Origin: Candidatus Gastranaerophilales bacterium
Lineage (GTDB): Bacteria; Cyanobacteriota; Vampirovibrionia; Gastranaerophilales; UBA9971
Direction of reading: 5' to 3'
Assembly: GCA_028277195.1 (NCBI GenBank)
Contig: JANQGS010000262.1
Coordinates: 1 to 6,732, forward strand
DNA: 6,732 bases
Shown here piece by piece: positions 1-5,561 of the stretch. A program made the translations under genes and the position numbers. The notes beneath the pieces are model-generated. The model searched no databases. It saw only the letters and a program-made list of their open reading frames with translations, and was not told the DNA's origin. Each line of letters starts with the position of its first letter. Within the stretch, counting starts at the first letter, position 1.

Positions 1-145
1 CAGGGCAAACGGTTTATCATTCGCCAAAACGGTATTAAAAGATGACGGGAGGGAGGATAAAATAAAATCAAGAAGGGTTGAGTTTAAGGTAATGGCAAAA
101 ACCAGGGAAAGAATTAATAAAATACTGGAATTTTCAAATGAGTGA
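1..145 (+). CDS. OmpA/MotB-like C-terminal domain protein, 3' end only
   Basis: Only the last 47 codons are present; the reading frame begins at base 2 and ends at the TGA at 143-145. The fragment contains the sequence SRRVEFKV (about residues 23-30 of the fragment), preceded by an acidic and glycine-containing stretch (DDGREDK). This matches the end of the OmpA-like peptidoglycan-binding fold, where an Arg-Arg-Val-Glu-Phe strand closes the domain; a charged helix (AKTRERINKIL) follows. Proteins of this type are usually anchored in the inner membrane as MotB/ZorB-like stator partners or sit in the outer membrane. Which type this is cannot be decided without the N-terminus. Its stop overlaps the next start by 8 nt (ATGAGTGA), so the two genes are probably translationally coupled. 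Inference: it may be a ZorB-like protein, because the next gene encodes an HNH-like protein as in type II Zorya. The domain call is fairly secure, the subtype is not. Confidence 0.7.
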   Translation, partial: RANGLSFAKTVLKDDGREDKIKSRRVEFKVMAKTRERINKILEFSNE

Positions 146-956
146 AAAGCGGGATTTAATAAAATTAACCGGTTTCGATGAATTGAGCGCTTCTGTTGAG
201 GAAATTTCAGGTTTAAGGGGCGCTATGGGGGTTTACCGGGAACTCGGCAATGAGGGCGCTTTTATTAACTTAAATGACCTGATTTACACAAACAGGGGTA
301 TTTACTATATTTTTCCCGACAATACCATAAAAAAAGTCCTTCTTTACCAGGGAGAGAGGCATTTCAGGATTACAGACAAACTGGGGGACAATATTGACCC
401 CTCATTTCATATTTATAAATGTGATATTATCAAGCAGCAACTGGAGCAAAGGACTAAATTATTCAAGATTACCACGAGAAAGGACGGCAAATTTTTAATC
501 AGGGACTATAAATTTGATGAAAATATGAAGCGCGGGGAGGAAACGTCTTATAAAAAGCTCCTGTTATGCAATTTGTGTTTTATAATGTTCAGCCGGGTCA
601 GGAGGACCAGTATCCCGAGAGATGATTTTAGCATAAGGGAATTCCTTGACCCCGGCTATTCCAGTTTAACTTTTAATTATAATTTTGATGAAATACCCGT
701 AGGCTACAAGAGCAACTGGCAGGAAATAGCCGCGTCGCTCAAGGAAAAGAGGAATTACACCTGCGATAAGTGCGGGGTTAGGGTTGAGAGGTTATTTGCC
801 GAAAAATTCCTTAACATTCACTTTACCACTGAAAGAATGTATACAAAATCTATTGACAGGGTAGCCATGCTTTGCATCAAATGCCATTCAGAAGAGCCCG
901 GGCATGAGCATATAAAGACAAAATCAGAGTACAGGAATTTTATTGGAATTCAATAA
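138..956 (+). CDS. HNH-endonuclease-like zinc protein, possible ZorE-type partner
   Basis: A 272-residue soluble protein with no signal peptide or membrane segment. The C-terminal module has C209-x2-C212, then H228-F229, then C246-x2-C249-H250, then H256/H258. This is the layout of a zinc-ribbon-supported HNH (beta-beta-alpha metal) nuclease of the 'LCIKCHSEEPGH' type. Two expected positions are off: the usual His-His pair is His-Phe, and the usual Asn before LxxLC appears to be Arg241, so nuclease activity is doubtful. The middle region carries H91-x3-C95 and C144-x2-C147, which could form a second zinc knuckle, as in the N-terminal halves of some HNH proteins. The start at 138 overlaps the upstream OmpA-like gene by 8 nt, with a weak GGAA 7 nt upstream. 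The pairing suggests a two- or three-gene system, and type II Zorya (ZorA-ZorB-ZorE) is the closest known precedent. The fold assignment is moderately sure; the function is inferred. Confidence 0.6.
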   Translation: MSEKRDLIKLTGFDELSASVEEISGLRGAMGVYRELGNEGAFINLNDLIYTNRGIYYIFPDNTIKKVLLYQGERHFRITDKLGDNIDPSFHIYKCDIIKQQLEQRTKLFKITTRKDGKFLIRDYKFDENMKRGEETSYKKLLLCNLCFIMFSRVRRTSIPRDDFSIREFLDPGYSSLTFNYNFDEIPVGYKSNWQEIAASLKEKRNYTCDKCGVRVERLFAEKFLNIHFTTERMYTKSIDRVAMLCIKCHSEEPGHEHIKTKSEYRNFIGIQ

Positions 957-961
957 AATTC
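935..961 (+). repeat. Perfect 11-bp inverted repeat spanning the HNH-gene stop codon
   Basis: The arm GAATTTTATTG (935-945) and its exact complement CAATAAAATTC (951-961) are separated by a 5-nt loop, GAATT. The stop codon TAA at 954-956 lies within the right arm, so the repeat covers the last codons of the gene. The stem is AT-rich, with only two G-C pairs, one at each end, and no run of T follows. It could therefore be a weak terminator or an mRNA 3'-end stabiliser rather than a classical intrinsic terminator. It sits just upstream of the promoter of the next operon. Confidence 0.6.
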
Positions 962-995
962 TTCAAATTACTATACTGCTCCCAAATTGAATTTT

Positions 996-1004
996 TGTTA
1001 TAAT
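996..1004 (+). promoter_or_regulatory. Extended -10 promoter for the korAB operon
   Basis: The sequence TGtTATAAT is a perfect extended -10 element (TG at 996-997, TATAAT at 999-1004). No good -35 hexamer is found 16-18 nt upstream, which is typical of extended -10 promoters. Transcription would start near 1011, leaving a leader of about 20 nt. AAGGA at 1018-1022 is a Shine-Dalgarno sequence 9 nt before the korA ATG. Confidence 0.55.
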
Positions 1005-1017
1005 TTCTGAAATATAA
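998..1017 (+). promoter_or_regulatory. Candidate operator: imperfect palindrome over the -10 and start site
   Basis: The halves TTATA-A-TTTC and GAAA-TATAA flank a central T and are complementary apart from one extra A in the left arm. The AT-rich TTATA/TATAA ends recall boxes of the Fur/PerR family, but the spacing does not match the 7-1-7 consensus. The third gene of the downstream operon encodes a Fur-family protein, so autoregulation is possible. This is a weak call, because AT-rich promoter DNA often contains such matches. Confidence 0.25.
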
Positions 1018-1031
1018 AAGGATAAAATTTT

Positions 1032-2729
1032 ATGCAAAAGTATATATCTTTAAAAGAGGCTGCTTCAATAGTTATTTCAGGTGAAGCAGGACAGGGTATA
1101 GATACTGTTGAAAATTTTTTAACGAGAATTTTTCAACTTGCCGGTTTTTATACTTTTTCCACAAAGGAATATATGTCAAGGATTAGAGGCGGATGCAATT
1201 CTACAGAAATTAGAGTTTCCTCAAGCCCGGTGTCAGCTTTTATTAATAAGATAGACTTTTTAATCGCACTGACTGATAAGGCTATACCACACCTAAAAGA
1301 AAGAATTTCCGAAAACACAATAATTTTCTCAGAAAAAGAAAACTTTCCGATAACTGAATTGTCACAAGAAGCAGGCGGTAAGATATATTCCAATATGATT
1401 TCTGCAGGTTTAATTTTAGGGCTATTTTCAGTAGAATTTAACTTGATGGAAAAAGAAATTAAGAAAGTATTTTCAGAAAAAACCGATGAAATAATAAACA
1501 ATAATATTAAAGCTGCACAATCAGGCTATGGATTAGCTCAAAAATATATTAAAGAGAAAAATTTAAGAATCGATATTTCCCCAAACACAGACGCAAAAGA
1601 AAATATATTAATAACTGGAACACAAGCGGTATCTATGGGATGTATAGCCGGAGGTTGCAATTTTATATCCTCTTATCCCATGTCTCCCGGGACTGGAGTT
1701 CTTACCTTTTTAACAAAAAATTCTGAAGAATTAGGGATTATCTCAGAACAGGCAGAGGATGAAATTGCTGCGATAAATATGAGCATAGGGGCCTGGTATG
1801 CAGGAGCAAGAGCAATGGTAACAACTTCAGGCGGAGGATTTGCTCTTATGACTGAAGGTGTAAGCCTTGCAGGCATGATAGAATCACCAATTGTAATACA
1901 TCTTGCCCAAAGACCAGGGCCGGCTACAGGCTTGCCAACAAGAACAGAACAGGGAGACCTTGAACTTGCACTGTATTCCGGGCATGGGGAATTCCCAAGA
2001 ATAATTTTAGCTCCAGGGACTCCAGCGGAATCTTTTGAACTATCTCATAGGGCTTTTAATCTGGCTGATAAATACCAAGTACCTGTGTTTATCCTTACAG
2101 ACCAGTATTTACTGGATTCAGTATATAGTACAAAACCCTTTGAAATTGATAAAACTGAAGTAAATAAGTATGTTATTAAAACTTCAGTTAATTATAAAAG
2201 GTATGAACTAACTGAAAACGGCCTAAGTCCAAGAGGAATCCCAGGATATGGAGAAGGTCTTGTTGTAGTTGATAGTGATGAGCATGATGAAGAAGGCCGT
2301 ATTACTGAAGATATGTCTGTAAGGAAAAAAATGGATAAAAAGCGCCTTAAAAAACTGGAACTAATAAAGCAGGAGGTAGAAACGCCGGAATTAACAGGGG
2401 ACGAAAAGTATAAAATCCTGGTTATTTCATGGGGGTCCACAAAGGAAATAGTTAAAGAAGCTATACTCAATCTCGACTCAGACGGCATTGCGCAACTTCA
2501 TTTTAAACAAGTATACCCTCTCCCTGAAAAACTGAATAAATACCTTGCAGCAGCAGAAAAAACAATCATTATTGAAAACAATGCAACCTCTCAATTTGGG
2601 AAATTAATAAAGATTCAAACAGGAATAGAAGTGCAGGATAAAATTCTAAAATACAGCGGTCTTCCGTTTTCTGTAGAAGAAGTGGCAGAGGAATTAAAGA
2701 GGATTTGTTATGGATGTAAACAGTTATAA
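1032..2729 (+). CDS. korA: 2-oxoacid:ferredoxin oxidoreductase, fused gamma-alpha subunit (KorA-like)
   Basis: This 565-residue protein is the large subunit of a two-subunit, thiamine diphosphate-dependent 2-oxoacid:acceptor oxidoreductase. The enzyme oxidatively decarboxylates a 2-oxoacid to acyl-CoA and CO2, or runs in reverse, with low-potential electrons; it acts in the cytoplasm. Residues 12-175 form the gamma domain (SGEAGQGIDT at 16-25; YMSRIRGGCNSTEIR at 47-61). Residues 190-365 form the pyrimidine-binding alpha domain: YPMSPGTG at 215-222, the conserved Glu region EQAEDEIAAIN at 239-249, TTSGGGFALMTEG at 264-276, and RPGPATGLPTRTEQGD at 294-309. A transketolase C-terminal-like domain follows (about 455-530). 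The length fits the fused family. The YPMSP motif differs from the YPITP of classic KorA, so the substrate (2-oxoglutarate, pyruvate or a branched 2-oxoacid) is not settled. The start is supported by AAGGA 9 nt upstream. Its 3' end overlaps korB by 20 nt. The gene is more AT-rich than the flanking kds genes. Confidence 0.9.
   Translation: MQKYISLKEAASIVISGEAGQGIDTVENFLTRIFQLAGFYTFSTKEYMSRIRGGCNSTEIRVSSSPVSAFINKIDFLIALTDKAIPHLKERISENTIIFSEKENFPITELSQEAGGKIYSNMISAGLILGLFSVEFNLMEKEIKKVFSEKTDEIINNNIKAAQSGYGLAQKYIKEKNLRIDISPNTDAKENILITGTQAVSMGCIAGGCNFISSYPMSPGTGVLTFLTKNSEELGIISEQAEDEIAAINMSIGAWYAGARAMVTTSGGGFALMTEGVSLAGMIESPIVIHLAQRPGPATGLPTRTEQGDLELALYSGHGEFPRIILAPGTPAESFELSHRAFNLADKYQVPVFILTDQYLLDSVYSTKPFEIDKTEVNKYVIKTSVNYKRYELTENGLSPRGIPGYGEGLVVVDSDEHDEEGRITEDMSVRKKMDKKRLKKLELIKQEVETPELTGDEKYKILVISWGSTKEIVKEAILNLDSDGIAQLHFKQVYPLPEKLNKYLAAAEKTIIIENNATSQFGKLIKIQTGIEVQDKILKYSGLPFSVEEVAEELKRICYGCKQL
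2697..2703 (+). promoter_or_regulatory. korB ribosome binding site inside korA
   Basis: AAGAGGA lies 6 nt before the korB ATG at 2710 and within the last codons of korA. It fixes the overlapping start and indicates coupled translation of the two subunits, which are needed in equal amounts. Confidence 0.65.
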
Positions 2730-3528
2730 TATTGAAAATATTGATATAGCCTGGTGCCCGGGTTGTGGTAATTATCCTATTTTAGATACTTTAAAACAAA
2801 CGTTAAAAGAACTTGGTATTCGTCCGGGTGAGCTTGTTATGGTTTCCGGGATTGGACAGGCAGCGAAAACCCCGCAATACATGCGAACAAATGTGTTTAA
2901 TGGGCTTCATGGAAGAGCTCTACCGCCTGCTGTGGCAATCAAAGCTGTTAACCCTAAACTTACTGTTATTGCTCAAAGCGGAGATGGCGATATGTATGGG
3001 GAAGGCGGCAATCACTTTATACACACTATTAGAAGAAATCCCAATATAACTAATATTGTAAACAATAATATGGTATATGGCTTAACTAAAGGTCAGGCTT
3101 CCCCTTCCAGTCAGAAAGGATTTAAGTCATCCTTACATACTGTTACGGCAGAGCCATTTAACCCGCTTGCTGTAGCTATTTCCCTTGATGCGTCATTTGT
3201 TGCTCGTGCCTTTGCCGGAGACAAAGAACAAACAAAGGAAATATTAAAAAAAGCTATAACCCATAAAGGCTATGCTCTTATAGACATTTTCCAGCCCTGT
3301 GTCACATTCAACAAGCAAAACACATATAAGTGGTTTAAAGATAATACTTATTACCTGGATGATAGTTATGAGCCGACTGACAGGGTTGAGGCCTTTAAAA
3401 AATCCATAGAAACTGAAAAATTTCCACTTGGTGTTATTTATATAAACTCAAACAAAACAATATTTGACGATAACTTTAATCAAAAACAGGTAAACATTAA
3501 AGAAAAACTCCTACAGTTAAAAAGATAA
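2710..3528 (+). CDS. korB: 2-oxoacid:ferredoxin oxidoreductase, beta subunit (KorB-like)
   Basis: This 272-residue subunit binds the diphosphate of thiamine diphosphate and Mg2+ and forms the active enzyme with the preceding gamma-alpha protein. WCPGCGN is at residues 15-21. The cofactor motif SGDGDMYGEGGNHF is at 90-103, followed by NNNMVYGLTKGQASPSS at 118-134. FVARAF (163-168) and FQPCVTFN (194-201) are also typical. In characterised archaeal homologues one [4Fe-4S] cluster is held by four cysteines, two in CxxC near the N-terminus, one after SGIG and one in the QPC motif. Here C16, C19 and C197 are present but the post-SGIG position is Gln50 (SGIGQAAKTPQY). From memory the SGIGQAAK form is common in one bacterial subfamily, so it is probably natural variation and not damage. 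No ferredoxin domain is fused, so an external carrier is needed. The start overlaps korA by 20 nt. Confidence 0.9.
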   Translation: MDVNSYNIENIDIAWCPGCGNYPILDTLKQTLKELGIRPGELVMVSGIGQAAKTPQYMRTNVFNGLHGRALPPAVAIKAVNPKLTVIAQSGDGDMYGEGGNHFIHTIRRNPNITNIVNNNMVYGLTKGQASPSSQKGFKSSLHTVTAEPFNPLAVAISLDASFVARAFAGDKEQTKEILKKAITHKGYALIDIFQPCVTFNKQNTYKWFKDNTYYLDDSYEPTDRVEAFKKSIETEKFPLGVIYINSNKTIFDDNFNQKQVNIKEKLLQLKR

Positions 3529-3546
3529 GTAATATATAAACAAATT

Positions 3547-3963
3547 ATGCAAGATAAAATCATCGGCAAAGAACTCTTCAATAAACATAAAAAAACAAGG
3601 CACAGGGAAAAGATTATAGAAATCCTTAACCTGTTTGAGCTGCCTGCCCCGGCAGAGGATATCCTTATAATGTTTAACTATTTCAGGGAAAACATTTCCC
3701 TCTCGACTATTTACAGGAATCTCGAGCTCCTGGCGCGCGAAGGCATAGTCAAAAAGTCCGTTGTTATGGACACAAACAAGGCGAGATATGAGCTAAACCG
3801 CGAAAAGCAAAGGCATTACGTTATATGCGTTAAGTGCAACAGTATGAAACCACTGGATTTTAGCCCTCTAAATATTAGCGAAAAAGAACTGGGTGAAAAA
3901 ACCGGCTATAAAATAACAGGGCATAAGTTTGAAGTCTACGGGTATTGCCCGGGCTGCGGCTAA
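3547..3963 (+). CDS. Fur-family metal/redox-responsive transcriptional regulator
   Basis: This 138-residue protein has the standard Fur architecture. It has an N-terminal winged helix with a recognition helix SLSTIYRNLELLAREGIVKK (51-70), then a dimerisation domain with HYVICVKC (90-97) and HKFEVYGYCPGC (126-137). C94/C97 and C134/C137 form the usual structural zinc site. The classical His-rich segment before C94 is reduced to a single H90 (QRHYVIC), and the later 'CPL' Cys seen in some Zur-like relatives is Ser106 (FSPL). The sensed signal (Fe, Zn, Mn or peroxide) therefore cannot be assigned; the 'HY(V/L)(I/V)C..C' form leans toward the Zur-like/PerR-like Firmicutes-type subgroup. It begins 18 nt after korB and is probably cotranscribed, but no clear Shine-Dalgarno sequence precedes the ATG. 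Its GC content is already closer to the kds genes than to korAB. Its last 96 nt overlap the convergent kdsC. Confidence 0.85.
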   Translation: MQDKIIGKELFNKHKKTRHREKIIEILNLFELPAPAEDILIMFNYFRENISLSTIYRNLELLAREGIVKKSVVMDTNKARYELNREKQRHYVICVKCNSMKPLDFSPLNISEKELGEKTGYKITGHKFEVYGYCPGCG

Positions 3964-4428
3964 AAGCATATCGGCAACCTGCCTGGCAACGCCCTTTCCG
4001 CCTTCCCTGCCGGAAATAAAACAGCAAACCTCTTTTACCTCATCAACCGCGTCCGCCGGGCAGCACGCAAGCCCCACCCGCTCCAGCACGCATATATCAG
4101 GCAAATCATCCCCAACATACGCAATCTCAGAGAGCCCGATATTATACTTTTCCATTAGCAGCTTAATAACCTCGAACTTATTCTTTACGCCCTGGTAAAC
4201 CTCCTTTATGCCAAGGTCTGCGGCTCTTTTATCGACTATTGGCGACTGCCTTGCGGTTATGATTGCGGTTATAAACCCCTGTTTGTTCAAAAGGCTAATG
4301 CCCTGGCCGTCTTTGGCGTTGAAAATTTTCATTTCATCGCCCTTATCGGTATAAATAATTTCACCGTTGGTCAAAACCCCGTCAACATCAAAGCCGACCA
4401 GCTTAATTTTCGTTAATTTCTCTTTCAT
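3868..4428 (-). CDS. kdsC: 3-deoxy-D-manno-octulosonate 8-phosphate phosphatase (KdsC)
   Basis: A haloacid dehalogenase-superfamily phosphatase that hydrolyses Kdo 8-phosphate to Kdo in the cytoplasm, for lipopolysaccharide inner-core synthesis. The nucleophile motif is DVDGVLTNG (D14 and D16). Motif II is ITARQS (57-62; usually ITGRxS), QGVKNK carries K84 as the motif III lysine, and YVGDDLPD (104-111) supplies the metal-binding aspartates D107/D108. GGKGVARQV (143-151) is the typical C-terminal loop of KdsC, which completes the active site in the tetramer. The family normally ends about 10-15 residues later. Here a further 22 residues or so run on, rich in Phe and Ile (CYFIAGFFTQFFFANI), and they are encoded antisense to the Zn-site end of the Fur gene. 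The ATG is 1 nt after the kdsD stop, with GGGAG 9 nt upstream. The function is secure; whether the tail matters is unknown. Confidence 0.92.
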   Translation of the reverse strand: MKEKLTKIKLVGFDVDGVLTNGEIIYTDKGDEMKIFNAKDGQGISLLNKQGFITAIITARQSPIVDKRAADLGIKEVYQGVKNKFEVIKLLMEKYNIGLSEIAYVGDDLPDICVLERVGLACCPADAVDEVKEVCCFISGREGGKGVARQVADMLLAAARAIPVDFKLMPCYFIAGFFTQFFFANI

Positions 4429-4429
4429 A

Positions 4430-5419
4430 TCAGGCCACTCCCGCTTTTAAAAGGTGATGTATGTGCAATACGCCGTCAGGGCTGCCGTCAGCCCTTAATA
4501 TAACAACAGAGGTAATCGAGTGCTGTTCCATCAGTTGCAGGGCTTTTGCCGCCAGGTCGTCTTTTGTGACGGTTTTCGGGTTTCTGGTCATAACATCCTC
4601 AACCCTTAGCCCTGCCAGGTTATCATATTTCTGGACAGTCCTTCTTATGTCACCGTCTGTTAAAATACCTTCCAGTTTGCCCGAATCTCCTATTACCAGG
4701 GCCAGGCCCAGACCCTTTTCCGACACCAGGCTTATGGCGTTTTTGAACGAAGTGCCCGGTTCTATCACGGGCAACTCTTGCCCGCTTATCATTAAGTCCT
4801 CAACTCGCCAGAAAACACCCTTTCCAAGCGCGCCTGAAGGGTGGAACATCAAGAAATCCTCCGGAGTGAAGCCCCGCCTCTTTAAAAGGCATACGGCAAG
4901 AGCGTCTCCCAGTGCAAGCGTAGCTGTAGTGCTGGCAGTCGGGGCAAGGTTGTAGGGGCATGCCTCTTTTTCAACCGATATATCGAGGGTTACATCGCTT
5001 TTTTGCGCCAGGGTAGAGGTTTTTTTACCGGTCATGGCAATGGTTTTTAGGCCAAAGCGTTTTACCAGGGGCAATAGCTGTAGTAATTCCGCGGTTTCCC
5101 CGCTGTTGGAAATCGCCAGCACTATGTCATCCCTTGTGAGTATGCCTGAGTCGCCGTGAGTGCTTTCTGCGGGGTGCAGGAAAAATGAGGGCGTGCCTGT
5201 GCTTGAGAAGGTGGCGGCGATTTTCTTGCCTATAATGCCGGATTTGCCCATGCCCGTGATTATTACCCTTCCCCGGCAGTTATACAGCAGGTCTATTGCC
5301 CTCTCAAAAGAAGAGTCGAGTCTTTCTATGAGTTTTGTTATTGAGCAGGCCTCTGTTTTGAGCACTTCTGCCGCTGTTTCCAGGATTTTTAAGTTATTGG
5401 TTGTGTTTTGTGTAACCAT
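4430..5419 (-). CDS. kdsD: D-arabinose 5-phosphate isomerase (KdsD/KpsF family)
   Basis: A 329-residue SIS-CBS-CBS protein that converts ribulose 5-phosphate to arabinose 5-phosphate, the first committed substrate for Kdo synthesis. The SIS domain spans about 35-185, with GMGKSGIIGKKIAATFSSTG (56-75), FLHPAESTHGDSGI (80-93), AISNSGETAELL (102-113), and the family signature APTASTTATLALGDALAV (159-176) followed by FHPSGALGK (192-200). Two CBS domains follow, about 206-262 (ending GILTDGDIRR) and about 273-328. These usually tune activity. The length is typical (about 320-330). It is the first gene of a two-gene unit with kdsC; AAAAGG lies 5 nt before the ATG. It is divergent from the ATPase gene. 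No kdsA or kdsB is adjacent. Capsule-type KpsF paralogues have the same architecture, but linkage to kdsC favours KdsD. Confidence 0.94.
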   Translation of the reverse strand: MVTQNTTNNLKILETAAEVLKTEACSITKLIERLDSSFERAIDLLYNCRGRVIITGMGKSGIIGKKIAATFSSTGTPSFFLHPAESTHGDSGILTRDDIVLAISNSGETAELLQLLPLVKRFGLKTIAMTGKKTSTLAQKSDVTLDISVEKEACPYNLAPTASTTATLALGDALAVCLLKRRGFTPEDFLMFHPSGALGKGVFWRVEDLMISGQELPVIEPGTSFKNAISLVSEKGLGLALVIGDSGKLEGILTDGDIRRTVQKYDNLAGLRVEDVMTRNPKTVTKDDLAAKALQLMEQHSITSVVILRADGSPDGVLHIHHLLKAGVA

Positions 5420-5465
5420 AGCAGCCTTTTCTCATATTAAATAAGTTTTCAAGGTGCGATACCTC

Positions 5466-5492
5466 AATATTTTTAATTTTACCTTAAATATT
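5466..5492. repeat. 7-bp inverted repeat in the kdsD/ATPase intergenic region
   Basis: AATATTT (5466-5472) and AAATATT (5486-5492) are perfect inverted copies 13 nt apart. They overlap the proposed kdsD -10 region and lie 70-96 nt before the ATPase start. They could be an operator acting on both divergent genes, but such repeats are frequent in AT-rich spacers. The remainder of the 142-nt spacer shows no other clear structure. Confidence 0.3.
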
Positions 5493-5505
5493 AAAAACCC
5501 CTCAA
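5476..5505 (-). promoter_or_regulatory. Candidate promoter of kdsD-kdsC
   Basis: On the minus strand TTGAGG (5505-5500) is followed after 18 nt by TAAAAT (5481-5476), giving a start near 5469 and a leader of about 50 nt. A second possibility is TTGAGG (5467-5462) with TATTTA (5443-5438), again with 18-nt spacing and closer to the gene. Both are reasonable sigma-70 matches in AT-rich DNA. Confidence 0.4.
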
Positions 5506-5561
5506 CTTTTACTGCTCAGCTTTCGGATAACATTACGCCCCGGTTTATTCATAATAAAAAA

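Noticed and set aside
987..992. TTGAAT as a -35 box for korA
   Set aside because: It is only 6 nt from the -10 hexamer; the TG extension explains the promoter better.
1148..2488. Open frames on the minus strand opposite korA (1148-1501, 1673-1876, 2192-2488)
   Set aside because: They lie wholly inside the confidently identified korA, have no recognisable domains, and read as low-complexity antisense translations.
2813..3049. A 78-codon plus-strand frame inside korB
   Set aside because: It is out of frame with korB, lies over its conserved cofactor-binding region, and has no supporting motif.
2710..3528. Fused ferredoxin or extra iron-sulfur domain in KorB
   Set aside because: The only cysteines in KorB are C16, C19 and C197, and there is no CxxCxxCxxxC motif.
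3964..4030. Terminator hairpin downstream of the Fur gene
   Set aside because: No GC-rich inverted repeat followed by T-run was found; the region is kdsC coding sequence.
3929..5444. Plus-strand open frames opposite kdsC and kdsD (3929-4198, 4461-4955, 5160-5444)
   Set aside because: They are rich in Ser and Pro, as expected of antisense frames, and KdsC and KdsD on the other strand have full family signatures.
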